DNA of 21,881 bases from UBA970 sp049419605 (GTDB lineage Bacteria; Bacillota_I; Bacilli_A; RFN20; CAG-826): the NCBI GenBank assembly GCA_049419605.1, contig JBMSKF010000014.1, forward strand, positions 1 through 21,881, given 5' to 3'. Under the pieces are notes generated by a model, which was given only the letters and a program-made list of their open reading frames with translations, made no database searches and was not told the origin of the DNA. Of this stretch, positions 7,795 to 15,526 are shown one piece after another; the first letter of the stretch is position 1, and each line of letters starts with the position of its first letter. Made by a program: the position numbers and the translations under genes.

Positions 7795-8331
7795 TTATTC
7801 CTCCTTGGCGATCGCTAGTTTTTCTAAGAATGCAAACGACCGTTGATAATCTGCAATCAGTTCATCAGCATTTTTATTTGTGGTGAGAGCGGATTGATAT
7901 CCTAACGCCAGAAAATACAAAATTCGCCAGTATTGATCGGGATTGATGGAAGGATTCAACTTTCTTAAATCCGATTTTGTAAACGGTGTTGGTGGGATGG
8001 TTGGAATTTGAGTTTGTTCAAGTAAGATAAATGAAAATATCCCAGGATAGTTTTTCTCTAAATCAAATTTAGCAATTTGAATCTCTTTTAATTGTGCAAT
8101 TATCGAGCCCGTTTGTGAAAGAGGTTTATGAATGGATTGTAGGAGTTGATTTGCGTATTGTAAACAGCCTTTATAGAGTTTTTCTTTAGTACCAAAGTGG
8201 TGAAATAACAAAGGCTTTGATACCTCAGCAATCCTCGCAATACTGGCCATTGATGCCTTGGTTTTCCCATGTTCACCAAAGACCTTAAATCCTGCTCTGA
8301 TAATTGAAATCTGACTATTCGTGAATTTCAT
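7795..8331 (-). CDS. TetR family transcriptional regulator
   Basis: This 178-residue regulator has an N-terminal TetR helix-turn-helix: a first helix around 5-20, then SMASIARIAEVSKPLLFHHF, where LFHHFGTKEKLY is the typical recognition-helix end. The rest (about 60-178) is an all-helical, poorly conserved ligand-binding and dimerisation domain. It is first in the operon with an ABC exporter, so it probably senses a compound exported by that transporter and represses its own operon. The start is at 8331 because the HTH similarity begins almost at once. The only purine-rich stretch before it (GAGG) is 2 bases from the ATG, too close for normal Shine-Dalgarno use, and the -10 box ends 6 bases before the ATG. 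The mRNA is therefore predicted to be leaderless. Confidence 0.92.
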   Translation of the reverse strand: MKFTNSQISIIRAGFKVFGEHGKTKASMASIARIAEVSKPLLFHHFGTKEKLYKGCLQYANQLLQSIHKPLSQTGSIIAQLKEIQIAKFDLEKNYPGIFSFILLEQTQIPTIPPTPFTKSDLRKLNPSINPDQYWRILYFLALGYQSALTTNKNADELIADYQRSFAFLEKLAIAKEE

Positions 8332-8337
8332 AACCTC

Positions 8338-8366
8338 ATTATACTGACCGAAAAGGTCAGTGTCAA
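8338..8366 (-). promoter_or_regulatory. Perfect consensus promoter of the tetR-ABC operon
   Basis: On the minus strand, TTGACA (complement of 8361-8366) and TATAAT (complement of 8338-8343) are separated by exactly 17 bp. Both hexamers match the sigma-70/SigA consensus fully. The expected transcription start, about 7 bases past the -10, falls on the A of the tetR ATG. Such a strong unregulated promoter would be costly, which fits tight repression through the repeat in its spacer. Confidence 0.93.
8343..8361. promoter_or_regulatory. Probable TetR operator in the promoter spacer
   Basis: A perfect inverted repeat with 7-bp arms (ACTGACC and GGTCAGT) and a 5-bp centre (GAAAA), 19 bp in all, fills the spacer of the tetR promoter and overlaps one base of each hexamer. 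Size, symmetry and placement are those of a TetR-family operator. A bound dimer would block RNA polymerase. It also lies upstream of the divergent VTC gene, at roughly -50 to -68 from that start, so an effect there is possible but unproven. Confidence 0.85.
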
Positions 8367-8397
8367 TAATTGGTTAAGTTTTTGCTGAATGCAGGGG

Positions 8398-8403
8398 TAT
8401 AAT
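8398..8403 (+). promoter_or_regulatory. -10 element of the VTC operon, leaderless type
   Basis: TATAAT lies 7 bases before the ATG at 8411, so transcription should start on or next to the ATG. The -35 region is weak: the best candidate is TTAAGT at 8374-8379 with an 18-bp spacer. No Shine-Dalgarno can exist in such a transcript. Confidence 0.7.
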
Positions 8404-8410
8404 TAAATCA

Positions 8411-9148
8411 ATGCTAGAAAGTAAAAGTGTTTTTCAACGTTATGAAAAAAAGTTCATCCTTACCCGTGAACAGTATGACAAAATTTTGATTTCGATTAAG
8501 CGAAATATGATGTTTGATCCTTTTTGTAAAGCGGGACAAACCTATCATTTAAGGAATGTATACTTTGATACCCCCGATCACCAACTTATTTCTTTATCTT
8601 TGTTAAAACCTGATTTTAAAGAAAAACTGAGAATAAGAAAATATGGTACTCAAGGCGATCAAACCAATATAGTCTTCCTAGAAGTTAAAAGAAAAATCAA
8701 AGGTGTCGTCACGAAAAGAAGAGCCTCATTAACGTTAGACGAAATTGATCAATTTATGAATCAAGGCGTTGTACCTATCAGAGAAGGCTTTCATGATCAA
8801 CAAATCCTTAAAGAATTAAAATATATGACGCAAATCTATCAATTGAGAAAAGCTGTATTTATTGAATATGACCGGTTAGCATTCTTCGATAAAAAGGATC
8901 CTGAATTTAGGGTAACGTTTGACCATCACATTCATACGCGATATGATAATTTTGATTTTGAAAGCAGTGTAAAAGGAACCCTTTTACTTGCAAAAGATAT
9001 GGTATTGATGGAAGTAAAAGTGGGAGAAGCCATGCCTCTATGGTTTGCGAAAACGCTTGCCCGCTTAAAAATCTATCTCAATACTTTTTCAAAATATGGC
9101 AAGGCTTATGAACATAGCCTCGCAAAGGAGATTGGCAACGATGTTTGA
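8411..9148 (+). CDS. VTC-domain (polyphosphate polymerase-like) protein
   Basis: This 245-residue protein is a single VTC domain, related to the catalytic core of the yeast Vtc4 polyphosphate polymerase, a tunnel-shaped triphosphate-tunnel enzyme. The expected charged residues are present: RYEKK (10-14), an Arg before VYFDT (48-54), KLRIRKYG (72-79), FLEVKRK (89-95), KRR (102-104), EYDR (152-155), FRVTFD (166-171) and MEVKV (200-204). In yeast these bind ATP, metal and the growing phosphate chain. It probably acts at the cytoplasmic face of the membrane together with the DUF4956 protein that follows with an 8-bp overlap. This pairing is common in bacteria. Whether bacterial members make polyphosphate has been little tested, so activity is inferred. 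The start has no Shine-Dalgarno and fits a leaderless mRNA. Confidence 0.88.
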   Translation: MLESKSVFQRYEKKFILTREQYDKILISIKRNMMFDPFCKAGQTYHLRNVYFDTPDHQLISLSLLKPDFKEKLRIRKYGTQGDQTNIVFLEVKRKIKGVVTKRRASLTLDEIDQFMNQGVVPIREGFHDQQILKELKYMTQIYQLRKAVFIEYDRLAFFDKKDPEFRVTFDHHIHTRYDNFDFESSVKGTLLLAKDMVLMEVKVGEAMPLWFAKTLARLKIYLNTFSKYGKAYEHSLAKEIGNDV

Positions 9149-9815
9149 CAATATCAATACGACTTTAGATAGTTTAGTAGCCATCGCACTAGTGGTGATG
9201 ATTTCCTCCGTCGTTCTTGGGGTTGCGCTTGCTTATTTTTATATGTTTGTTAAAAGAGAGGATGGCTACGTCTCAGATTTCCCCTGGACGATGGCGATTA
9301 TGCCTCCAGTCGTTGCGGTCTTAATAATCATGCTCGCGAACAACCTTGCAGCAGGTATTGCTGTGGGTGGGTTATTTGCGTTAACGCGATTTCGTTCCAA
9401 TCAAAGGAATACTGAAGATATTGCGTATGTTTTATTAACCGTTGTCATTGGTGTCATTGCTGGGACGGGTTATGTTGCCTTTGCGTTGATATTCACATTA
9501 TTCATGATGGCAGTCATCCTTGTGCTATATTTCCTACGCTTTGGTAAAACCTCTGAGAAAAATTTAGCCCTAAGAATTGTCGTTCCTGAAAGTTTAAATT
9601 ATGAAAACTTATTTGACGATTTGTTAAAAAAATATTGCTTATCTTATGCTATTAATCGTGTTAGAACGATCGATTTTGGAACCCTTTTTGAATTGACGTA
9701 TCATATTGTGATTAAAAAATCGACGAAGCAAAAAGAAATGGTGGATGAATTAAGACAACGCAACGGTAACTTAACCATTACCTTGACGGTCCAACGATTT
9801 AATCAGGTGGATTAA
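9141..9815 (+). CDS. DUF4956 membrane protein, partner of VTC protein
   Basis: I start this gene at the ATG 9141 (MFDNINTTLDSL, 224 residues) because AAGGAG lies 10 bases upstream; an in-frame ATG at 9096 would give a long overlap with the VTC gene and no better signal. There are about four hydrophobic segments (11-34, 49-72 and a pair within about 93-132), with the conserved GLFALTRFRSN...DIAYVLL region (78-99) typical of DUF4956, then a soluble domain of about 90 residues. DUF4956 proteins are usual neighbours of bacterial VTC genes. By analogy with yeast, where the VTC complex makes polyphosphate and passes it across the vacuolar membrane, it could anchor the polymerase or form the exit path. 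This is inference. Confidence 0.85.
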   Translation: MFDNINTTLDSLVAIALVVMISSVVLGVALAYFYMFVKREDGYVSDFPWTMAIMPPVVAVLIIMLANNLAAGIAVGGLFALTRFRSNQRNTEDIAYVLLTVVIGVIAGTGYVAFALIFTLFMMAVILVLYFLRFGKTSEKNLALRIVVPESLNYENLFDDLLKKYCLSYAINRVRTIDFGTLFELTYHIVIKKSTKQKEMVDELRQRNGNLTITLTVQRFNQVD

Positions 9816-9816
9816 G

Positions 9817-10710
9817 ATGACGTTATTTGCCTTGGCGACCGCTTTTTTGATTGGGTTATCTACACCTCATCCTAGTCAAGAAATCGTGCAACTTTCATTT
9901 GTGATTGTGAACGATGATCAACAAAAAGTCATTCAATTAAATGCCGGTGACTTTTACTTTAATGCTCCGAATGATTTTGTTGCGCGTGATAATGTCCGAT
10001 TAAAAGGTTGGTATCAAGATGAAAACCTCACTCGATTTCATGACTTTGATTTACCGATTCTACAAGACACCACGGTTTATGCAAGCTGGGATTACCTTAA
10101 TCCCGCGATTGCGCTTGCGCAATTATCACAATCAGTAGCAGGTGTTGAATTTGAATCAAAAACAATGACATTATCTTTACCTCTATACGAACCTCTTAAA
10201 GAAGATCTTCGTTTCCAATGGCAGGCTGCTCCACAAAATAGTTCTGACTTTAGTAACATTGGTGGAGCGAATCACGATCATTTTTCCCCCTATCGAAATG
10301 GAACCTTTCAATATCGTGTCCGGTATCGCTTACCTATTTATAGTGTGAACGGAACGATCATTGATTATGTCAGTTATTATTCAAATGTTGTAACCATTAG
10401 TATTTATGGCCAGCAATCGATAGTTGGTTACGTGATTGCCATCTCATTAATCTCATTAATAGGGTTAGTTATGTTTTTAAGATCAAAACGCAGCATTTAT
10501 TATCATGTCGATGGTGGAGAATTACTCCCCACCGGTAAGTTCTATATTGGGGAAGATATTACACTTCAACCTAAAGCGAAGAAAAAAGGGTATCGATTTA
10601 TGGGTTGGTTTGAAGATGATACACTTAAGAAGCCTTTTTCTGGATTAAGAATGCCGATGAAGGCCATAAAATTGTATGCAAAATTTAAGAAGACAAAAGC
10701 AAATCGCTAG
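9817..10710 (+). CDS. Membrane protein with two InlB-type repeats
   Basis: This 297-residue protein starts with a hydrophobic segment (about 2-16) that may be a signal or anchor but lacks the usual basic residues. Next is an InlB B-repeat-like unit (about 27-92) with the motif GWYQDE...DFDLPILQDTTVYASW, then a region (about 118-197) that looks Ig-like (FQWQAAPQNSS...GTFQYRVRY). A membrane helix at 203-221 is followed by RSKR, and a second InlB-like unit (228-290) contains GYRFMGWFEDDTLKKP...IKLYAKF. By the positive-inside rule the first unit is outside and the second inside. AGGTGG precedes the ATG by 8 bases, and the gene lies 1 bp after the DUF4956 gene, so it likely belongs with the VTC module. 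Its role is unknown. Confidence 0.75.
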   Translation: MTLFALATAFLIGLSTPHPSQEIVQLSFVIVNDDQQKVIQLNAGDFYFNAPNDFVARDNVRLKGWYQDENLTRFHDFDLPILQDTTVYASWDYLNPAIALAQLSQSVAGVEFESKTMTLSLPLYEPLKEDLRFQWQAAPQNSSDFSNIGGANHDHFSPYRNGTFQYRVRYRLPIYSVNGTIIDYVSYYSNVVTISIYGQQSIVGYVIAISLISLIGLVMFLRSKRSIYYHVDGGELLPTGKFYIGEDITLQPKAKKKGYRFMGWFEDDTLKKPFSGLRMPMKAIKLYAKFKKTKANR

Positions 10711-11617
10711 AGCGATTCAAAGTTATCCCGTGAAAGAGTCGATGATCTTGATGGATTTTTTACGTTCTCAATTAAAACATATGAGTCGCAATAACATCAA
10801 ATCGCTTTTGACCAGAAAGCAAGTGATGGTCGATGGCGCGCCAATCAGTCAATTTAATTTTGTCTTAACGCCAGGTGATATTGTCATGATTGGTAAATAT
10901 AGTCCTCAAGAAAAACCATTACCAACCCCCAAGATTTTGTATGAGGATCAAGATTTTCTTGTGATTGATAAACCCACTGGATTACTAACAATCGCTTCGG
11001 ATAACGAAAAAAGTCAAACCGCCTTCCGCGTCATGATGGATTACGTCCGAGAAAAGGATCCCCATGCGCGCTTGTATGTGGTTCATCGTATTGACCGTGA
11101 TACCTCTGGTGTTTTAATGTTTTGCAAACAAGAAGAATTAAGAGATGAAATGCAAAAGCAATGGAATAGTATCGTCTCTAAAAGAGGCTACTATGCGATC
11201 GTCGATGGTGTCCCTGTTGAAAAAAAGAAAACCATTCATACATGGTTACATAAAACGTCCACGCAACTGATGTATTCCCGGCAATATGAAGATGATGAAG
11301 GCAAAGAAGCGATTACGCATTATGTCGTTAAAAAAGAATTGAAAAATCATGCTTTTTTAGATGTAAAAATTGATACAGGACGTAAAAACCAAATTCGCGT
11401 TCACTTAAAAGAATTAGGTCACACGGTCATTGGTGATGATAAGTATCATGCATTAACGGATCCCATCAAACGATTAGGTTTACATGCATACGCGCTTGAA
11501 TTTATTCACCCCGTGACTGCAAAAAAATATAGTTTCTTTTCTCCTTTACCTGGCTTGATGAAAGCATTTATTGAAGGGCGACACGGCGTTAAAGCAACCC
11601 CTAAAGAAAAGGTATAA
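10676..11617 (+). CDS. RluA-family RNA pseudouridine synthase
   Basis: This 313-residue enzyme converts uridines in rRNA or tRNA to pseudouridine. It has an S4 RNA-binding domain (about 25-75: SRNNIKSLLTRKQVMVDG) and an RluA catalytic domain with VHRIDRDTSGVLMF (136-149), where Asp140 is the nucleophile, then KNQIRVHLKELGHTVIGDDKY and GLHAYALEFIHP near the C-terminus. The target site cannot be read from sequence; RluD- and RluC-type large-subunit uridines are candidates. The start is uncertain. The ATG at 10676 overlaps the previous gene by 35 bp; a GTG at 10730 or the ATG at 10742 (with GAAAGAG just upstream) would keep the catalytic domain and most of the S4 domain. The stop codon overlaps the -10 box of the yfhO promoter. 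Confidence 0.92.
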   Translation: MQNLRRQKQIARAIQSYPVKESMILMDFLRSQLKHMSRNNIKSLLTRKQVMVDGAPISQFNFVLTPGDIVMIGKYSPQEKPLPTPKILYEDQDFLVIDKPTGLLTIASDNEKSQTAFRVMMDYVREKDPHARLYVVHRIDRDTSGVLMFCKQEELRDEMQKQWNSIVSKRGYYAIVDGVPVEKKKTIHTWLHKTSTQLMYSRQYEDDEGKEAITHYVVKKELKNHAFLDVKIDTGRKNQIRVHLKELGHTVIGDDKYHALTDPIKRLGLHAYALEFIHPVTAKKYSFFSPLPGLMKAFIEGRHGVKATPKEKV

Positions 11618-11618
11618 T
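11613..11618 (+). promoter_or_regulatory. -10 element of yfhO, overlapping the pseudouridine synthase stop
   Basis: TATAAT lies 6 bases before the ATG at 11625 and overlaps the TAA at 11615-11617 of the upstream gene. The spacing equals that of the tetR promoter and predicts a leaderless yfhO mRNA. The -35 is weak (TTAAAG at 11589-11594, 18-bp spacer). Confidence 0.65.
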
Positions 11619-11624
11619 AAGCCT

Positions 11625-14600
11625 ATGCAATGGTTGACCTTACAACGCTCAATCCATCGGAAATGGCTCATTTATACGAAGCCGATTCGCGATGCTTGGG
11701 CCGATCCACAATCGTTATTAAGATACATTGGCTATCTCACTTTTATGGGAGTGATGTTTTATGCCTATGCCTTGGTCACGAATTTATTCACAATCCCTTT
11801 AAGTGGTGATTATGTCTTACAACAAATTCCCTTTTATTTAAATGGTTATGATGATTGGACCCATTTTTTTCGCACCGGTGAATTTGTATTGTGGGATAAC
11901 TCCACTTACCTAGGGACAAACCATATTGGTTCAAACTCCTTTTATTATTACCTGAATCCTTTTTTTATGCCGATCTTATTATTTCCTCGAGGTCTAGTTC
12001 CTCAAGGTTTAGCCGTTCTCATGATTGGCAAAATGGTTGGCGCATCCTTAACCTTTCGCCTTTTACTAAAATATTTCAAAGTTAAAGAAAACCATGCGCG
12101 TATCTTTGCCATGGCCTATGGTTTTTCAGGATGGATGGCATATTACCTTTGGTTTAATCACTTCATGGAAGTGGCTGTTGTATTTCCCTTAGTCATTCTC
12201 GGTGTAGAAAAACTTTTAAAAGAAAAAAACTTTCGCTTTCTCGCTTTGAGTTTATTCTTGATGGGCATTACGAATTATTTCTTTTTAGTTTCTACGAGTT
12301 TTACAGCCGTTTTCTATGCAATATTCCGCTACTTACAAACAGCTTCTAAACGGTCTTGGATTGATAATGGTCAAGTTGCAGGTCTTGGAGTTATTGCCTT
12401 TGCCCTTGGTATCATGATGTCTGCTTTTGTTTTTCTACCTTCGGTGATGGTGGCGGTAACCTCAAATCGTGTAGGAGAAGCGTGGTATTTAGATCAATTA
12501 GTCGCTGCATTCCAAGATAAAGATTGGCAGGAGCTTTGGTCGTTATTGACGATTTGGCGAAATCAAGGTGGTGCAGAAGAACCGTACAATCAGTTCTATC
12601 CTTTAATTTCATTCTTATTTCCTACGGTGAGTAACCGCAGTTCAACTTTATTTAACACAGGTAGTTACGACAACACGATTTCAAGTTTATTTGTCTATAC
12701 TCCTTTAACGATGCTTTTGATTCCTTCTCTTATCCACAATTATACAAAGCGAAAATGGTCTCATTTTTTGGGTTTAGGATTGATTTTATTCATGTTATTT
12801 ACACCCTTTACGTATCAACTCGTTCATGGTTTTACGATTGATTATGGCCGGTGGCAAATATTTGTTGTGACCATTTTCATCACCTACATTGCCATTAACT
12901 TTGAAGATCGGATGAAGTTCAAACCTTGGTATTATGACATTTCTTTTGCAAGTGTCTTTTCGTTAGCCATTTATGCTTTGCTCGTTGCGCTTGCAAATGA
13001 AAATCGATTTTTCTTTTCTTCGATGAATGAACGTCTCTATGTCGCCATATTTGCATTGATTTATATGGTTGTCGTATATGGTTATTTACGGCAATCTTAT
13101 CGAAAAAAATCCTTACCAGATACCATGCAGACTGCGATATTTTTTGAAGCGATTGTCATGGGTACGTTAATCATGAATATGCACGGATTGGTCAGTTACC
13201 CAAACCGTATCGATAATGGCCTTGATTTAATTCGCGATCAACGAGAAATTGTTAAACAAATTCAAGCGGATGACGATCAATTTTTCCGAATTTATAATTT
13301 AAATGCAGGCGAATCCACAAATCTAGGCATGCGTTTAGGTTATAACGGCATGACCGCATTTCACTCCCTTTATAATTTCTATATTTCTGATTTTAATAAT
13401 TATTCACACATGAATTATAACTATCGTGGATGGTCGATGGGCTATCATGAAAAACGATATAATCTTGATACTTTTTTAGGTGTCAAATATTACATCATGC
13501 AAAATGTATATGACTCCTACACAAGGGCGAGTGAACCCAATCCTGAAACCGGTGTATACGATTATTTATACCAAAATGTTCCTCATGGGTTTGTAAAAAG
13601 TAACACTTTATCGACGAATAAAAATTCTGTTTATATCAATCAAAATTTTATTGAAGGTGGTTTTAGTTATGACACCTTGTATCCTAATAATCAAGTTGAA
13701 GGGCAATTTGCAAATACCTTTTTTACCAACTCTACAACAGAAGTTTTAACGAATGAAGAAGCCTATCTTCAAGGCGTTATCCTTGCTAATGAAGATGTGG
13801 ATGCCATCTTGGTGGAAGCACCCAATTTAACGGTGAGTGCCGGACCAACCCGATCCATTGCTCGCATTAATGCCAATGTTAACTTAGTACGTTGTGAAGA
13901 CGCATTGGGTAATCCCATCATCTTTAATCCCAGTCTTCTTGATCGCTTAGAAACGTGTGAAGCAACTCCAGTGGGAAATAACAGTTCGATTGGCCAATTC
14001 AATGGTGAATACTTACCCATTCACCTTACGCCTACAAGTGGTACAAATTTTGGAGAAGGTCCTGATGATTATTTCTTTGCCTTACAACTAAGATTATCCC
14101 ATTATGCTACCGTTTATTTTTTTGATGAAGCGGGTGACATCATCATTCGTGATGCACATTCCTTTGTGAATACATCCTTTAAATTCATGCGTGGTTATTA
14201 TCCAACTAGACCAGTTGCCCGAATTGTTATTGTTCCTAAATTTACAGAAGGTAGTATGTACTACCCAGTCTTGTTCAGAGAACCCTATCAAGCGATGGTA
14301 CAACGCCTTGATCAGCTGCAAGCATTCCCACTAGAAAACTTTAAGCACTCTGCCAATTCTCGGCAATTCTCCACTAACTTTGAATCCCCAAGAATGATTG
14401 TATTAAATACACCCTTTGATCCAGGTTGGAAGGTGACACGAATTCAAGCTGGAGGTGTTAAAGACACTACGCCGATTTATGCTTCACAAGGCGGATTTAT
14501 TGGATTTTTATCTGGGGTAGGCCCAACGGACTATCAAGTAACCTATTGGACACCTTATCTTAGCGAAGGATTGCTAATTGCCTTAACTGGTTTTGCGATA

Positions 14601-14669
14601 TTTGGTGGGGTTATTGGGGCAAGCTTTATCGTTGAAAAGAAGCGTTTAGAAAAAGAAAAAAATAATTAG
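11625..14669 (+). CDS. yfhO: YfhO-family membrane protein (GT-C-like glycosyltransferase)
   Basis: This large polytopic protein (1014 residues from this start) resembles the bacterial YfhO family. It has more than ten hydrophobic segments in its first half, an early first-loop region PLSGDYVLQQIPFY with an acidic residue as in GT-C glycosyltransferases, a long extracytoplasmic domain (about residue 520 to 970) ending with NTPFDPGWKV, a last membrane helix and a basic tail (EKKRLEKEK). In Bacillus and Listeria, YfhO-like proteins glycosylate lipoteichoic acid from undecaprenyl-linked sugars, so a cell-envelope glycosylation role is likely here. I choose 11625 rather than the upstream in-frame ATG 11571, because the latter lies before the -10 box and would overlap the previous gene by 47 bp. 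Its stop overlaps that of rsmI by 4 bp. Confidence 0.85.
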   Translation: MQWLTLQRSIHRKWLIYTKPIRDAWADPQSLLRYIGYLTFMGVMFYAYALVTNLFTIPLSGDYVLQQIPFYLNGYDDWTHFFRTGEFVLWDNSTYLGTNHIGSNSFYYYLNPFFMPILLFPRGLVPQGLAVLMIGKMVGASLTFRLLLKYFKVKENHARIFAMAYGFSGWMAYYLWFNHFMEVAVVFPLVILGVEKLLKEKNFRFLALSLFLMGITNYFFLVSTSFTAVFYAIFRYLQTASKRSWIDNGQVAGLGVIAFALGIMMSAFVFLPSVMVAVTSNRVGEAWYLDQLVAAFQDKDWQELWSLLTIWRNQGGAEEPYNQFYPLISFLFPTVSNRSSTLFNTGSYDNTISSLFVYTPLTMLLIPSLIHNYTKRKWSHFLGLGLILFMLFTPFTYQLVHGFTIDYGRWQIFVVTIFITYIAINFEDRMKFKPWYYDISFASVFSLAIYALLVALANENRFFFSSMNERLYVAIFALIYMVVVYGYLRQSYRKKSLPDTMQTAIFFEAIVMGTLIMNMHGLVSYPNRIDNGLDLIRDQREIVKQIQADDDQFFRIYNLNAGESTNLGMRLGYNGMTAFHSLYNFYISDFNNYSHMNYNYRGWSMGYHEKRYNLDTFLGVKYYIMQNVYDSYTRASEPNPETGVYDYLYQNVPHGFVKSNTLSTNKNSVYINQNFIEGGFSYDTLYPNNQVEGQFANTFFTNSTTEVLTNEEAYLQGVILANEDVDAILVEAPNLTVSAGPTRSIARINANVNLVRCEDALGNPIIFNPSLLDRLETCEATPVGNNSSIGQFNGEYLPIHLTPTSGTNFGEGPDDYFFALQLRLSHYATVYFFDEAGDIIIRDAHSFVNTSFKFMRGYYPTRPVARIVIVPKFTEGSMYYPVLFREPYQAMVQRLDQLQAFPLENFKHSANSRQFSTNFESPRMIVLNTPFDPGWKVTRIQAGGVKDTTPIYASQGGFIGFLSGVGPTDYQVTYWTPYLSEGLLIALTGFAIFGGVIGASFIVEKKRLEKEKNN

Positions 14670-15526
14670 TGATGATGGACAACTTTGTAAATATAGTTTT
14701 TAGCCATTTTCGTCATTTCAGAAACTTGGCGAATTGCATCTTTCATTGAAATGCCAGTGGCCGTTAATGCATCAACAGCTTTTCTAATTTCATCATCCGA
14801 AAGCTTAATACCAAACTCATCCTTATTACCTTCAACAAGGACAACCATTTCCCCTTTTAGAGTTGCGGGATCTATTTCAGTTAATTCTTGAAGGGTTCCA
14901 TCAATATATTCTTCGTGAATTTTCGTAAGTTCTCTAGCAATGCACGCTTTACGGTTGCCTAACACTTCTAGGAGATTTCGTAGCGTGGCATCAATGCGAT
15001 GGGGAGCTTCATAGAAGATTAAAGTTTCTGGACGACGGTAAAGATCCTTAATTTCATCAAGTCTTGCAGCTTCTTTTTGTCTCAAAAATCCATGAAAATA
15101 AAATTTTGCAGTATCAAGACCGCTGGCGACAAGTGCATTAAACACTGCTGAAGGTCCAGAAATGACCACCACTTGAATGTCTTCCGTCAGCGCGGCTTGA
15201 ACAAGGCGTTGTCCGGGATCAGAAATACCAGGATAACCAGCATCGGAAAGATAAGCGATGGATTGACCTGCTAGCATCATTTCCACTAATTGTTTACTGA
15301 CTGTCAATTCATTATGTTCATGACAAGCGATTAACGTTTTCTTTATACCAAGATGTTGCAATAACTTGCCACTTACTCGCGTATCTTCACAAGCGATAGC
15401 ATCGACAAGATTCATAGTAGCAATTGCTCTTGGTGTGATTTCTTCAAGGTTTCCAATTGGCGTTGCGACTAAGTATAATTGCCCTTTTTTGGATTGGTTT
15501 TCACTAAAAGACTTACGGCGTTTCAT
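14666..15526 (-). CDS. rsmI: 16S rRNA (cytidine-1402-2'-O)-methyltransferase RsmI
   Basis: This 286-residue SAM-dependent methyltransferase of the tetrapyrrole-methylase fold has all RsmI hallmarks: LYLVATPIGNLEEITPRA (18-35), ACEDTR, the SAM-binding LSDAGYPGISDPG, VVISGPSA, and FYEAPHRI. It methylates the ribose of C1402 in the ribosomal P site, supporting start-codon decoding. The N-terminal 15 residues are basic and poorly conserved. The ATG overlaps the ricT stop (ATGA), suggesting coupling, with no good Shine-Dalgarno. It ends the dnaX operon, and its TAA overlaps the yfhO TAG on the other strand. A T-rich stretch follows on the minus strand but I see no stem, so the terminator is not identified. 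Confidence 0.95.
   Translation of the reverse strand: MKRRKSFSENQSKKGQLYLVATPIGNLEEITPRAIATMNLVDAIACEDTRVSGKLLQHLGIKKTLIACHEHNELTVSKQLVEMMLAGQSIAYLSDAGYPGISDPGQRLVQAALTEDIQVVVISGPSAVFNALVASGLDTAKFYFHGFLRQKEAARLDEIKDLYRRPETLIFYEAPHRIDATLRNLLEVLGNRKACIARELTKIHEEYIDGTLQELTEIDPATLKGEMVVLVEGNKDEFGIKLSDDEIRKAVDALTATGISMKDAIRQVSEMTKMAKNYIYKVVHHH

Noticed and set aside
13769..14321. Minus-strand open frames inside yfhO
   Set aside because: They lie antisense to the long YfhO extracytoplasmic domain and show no recognisable motif or upstream signal.
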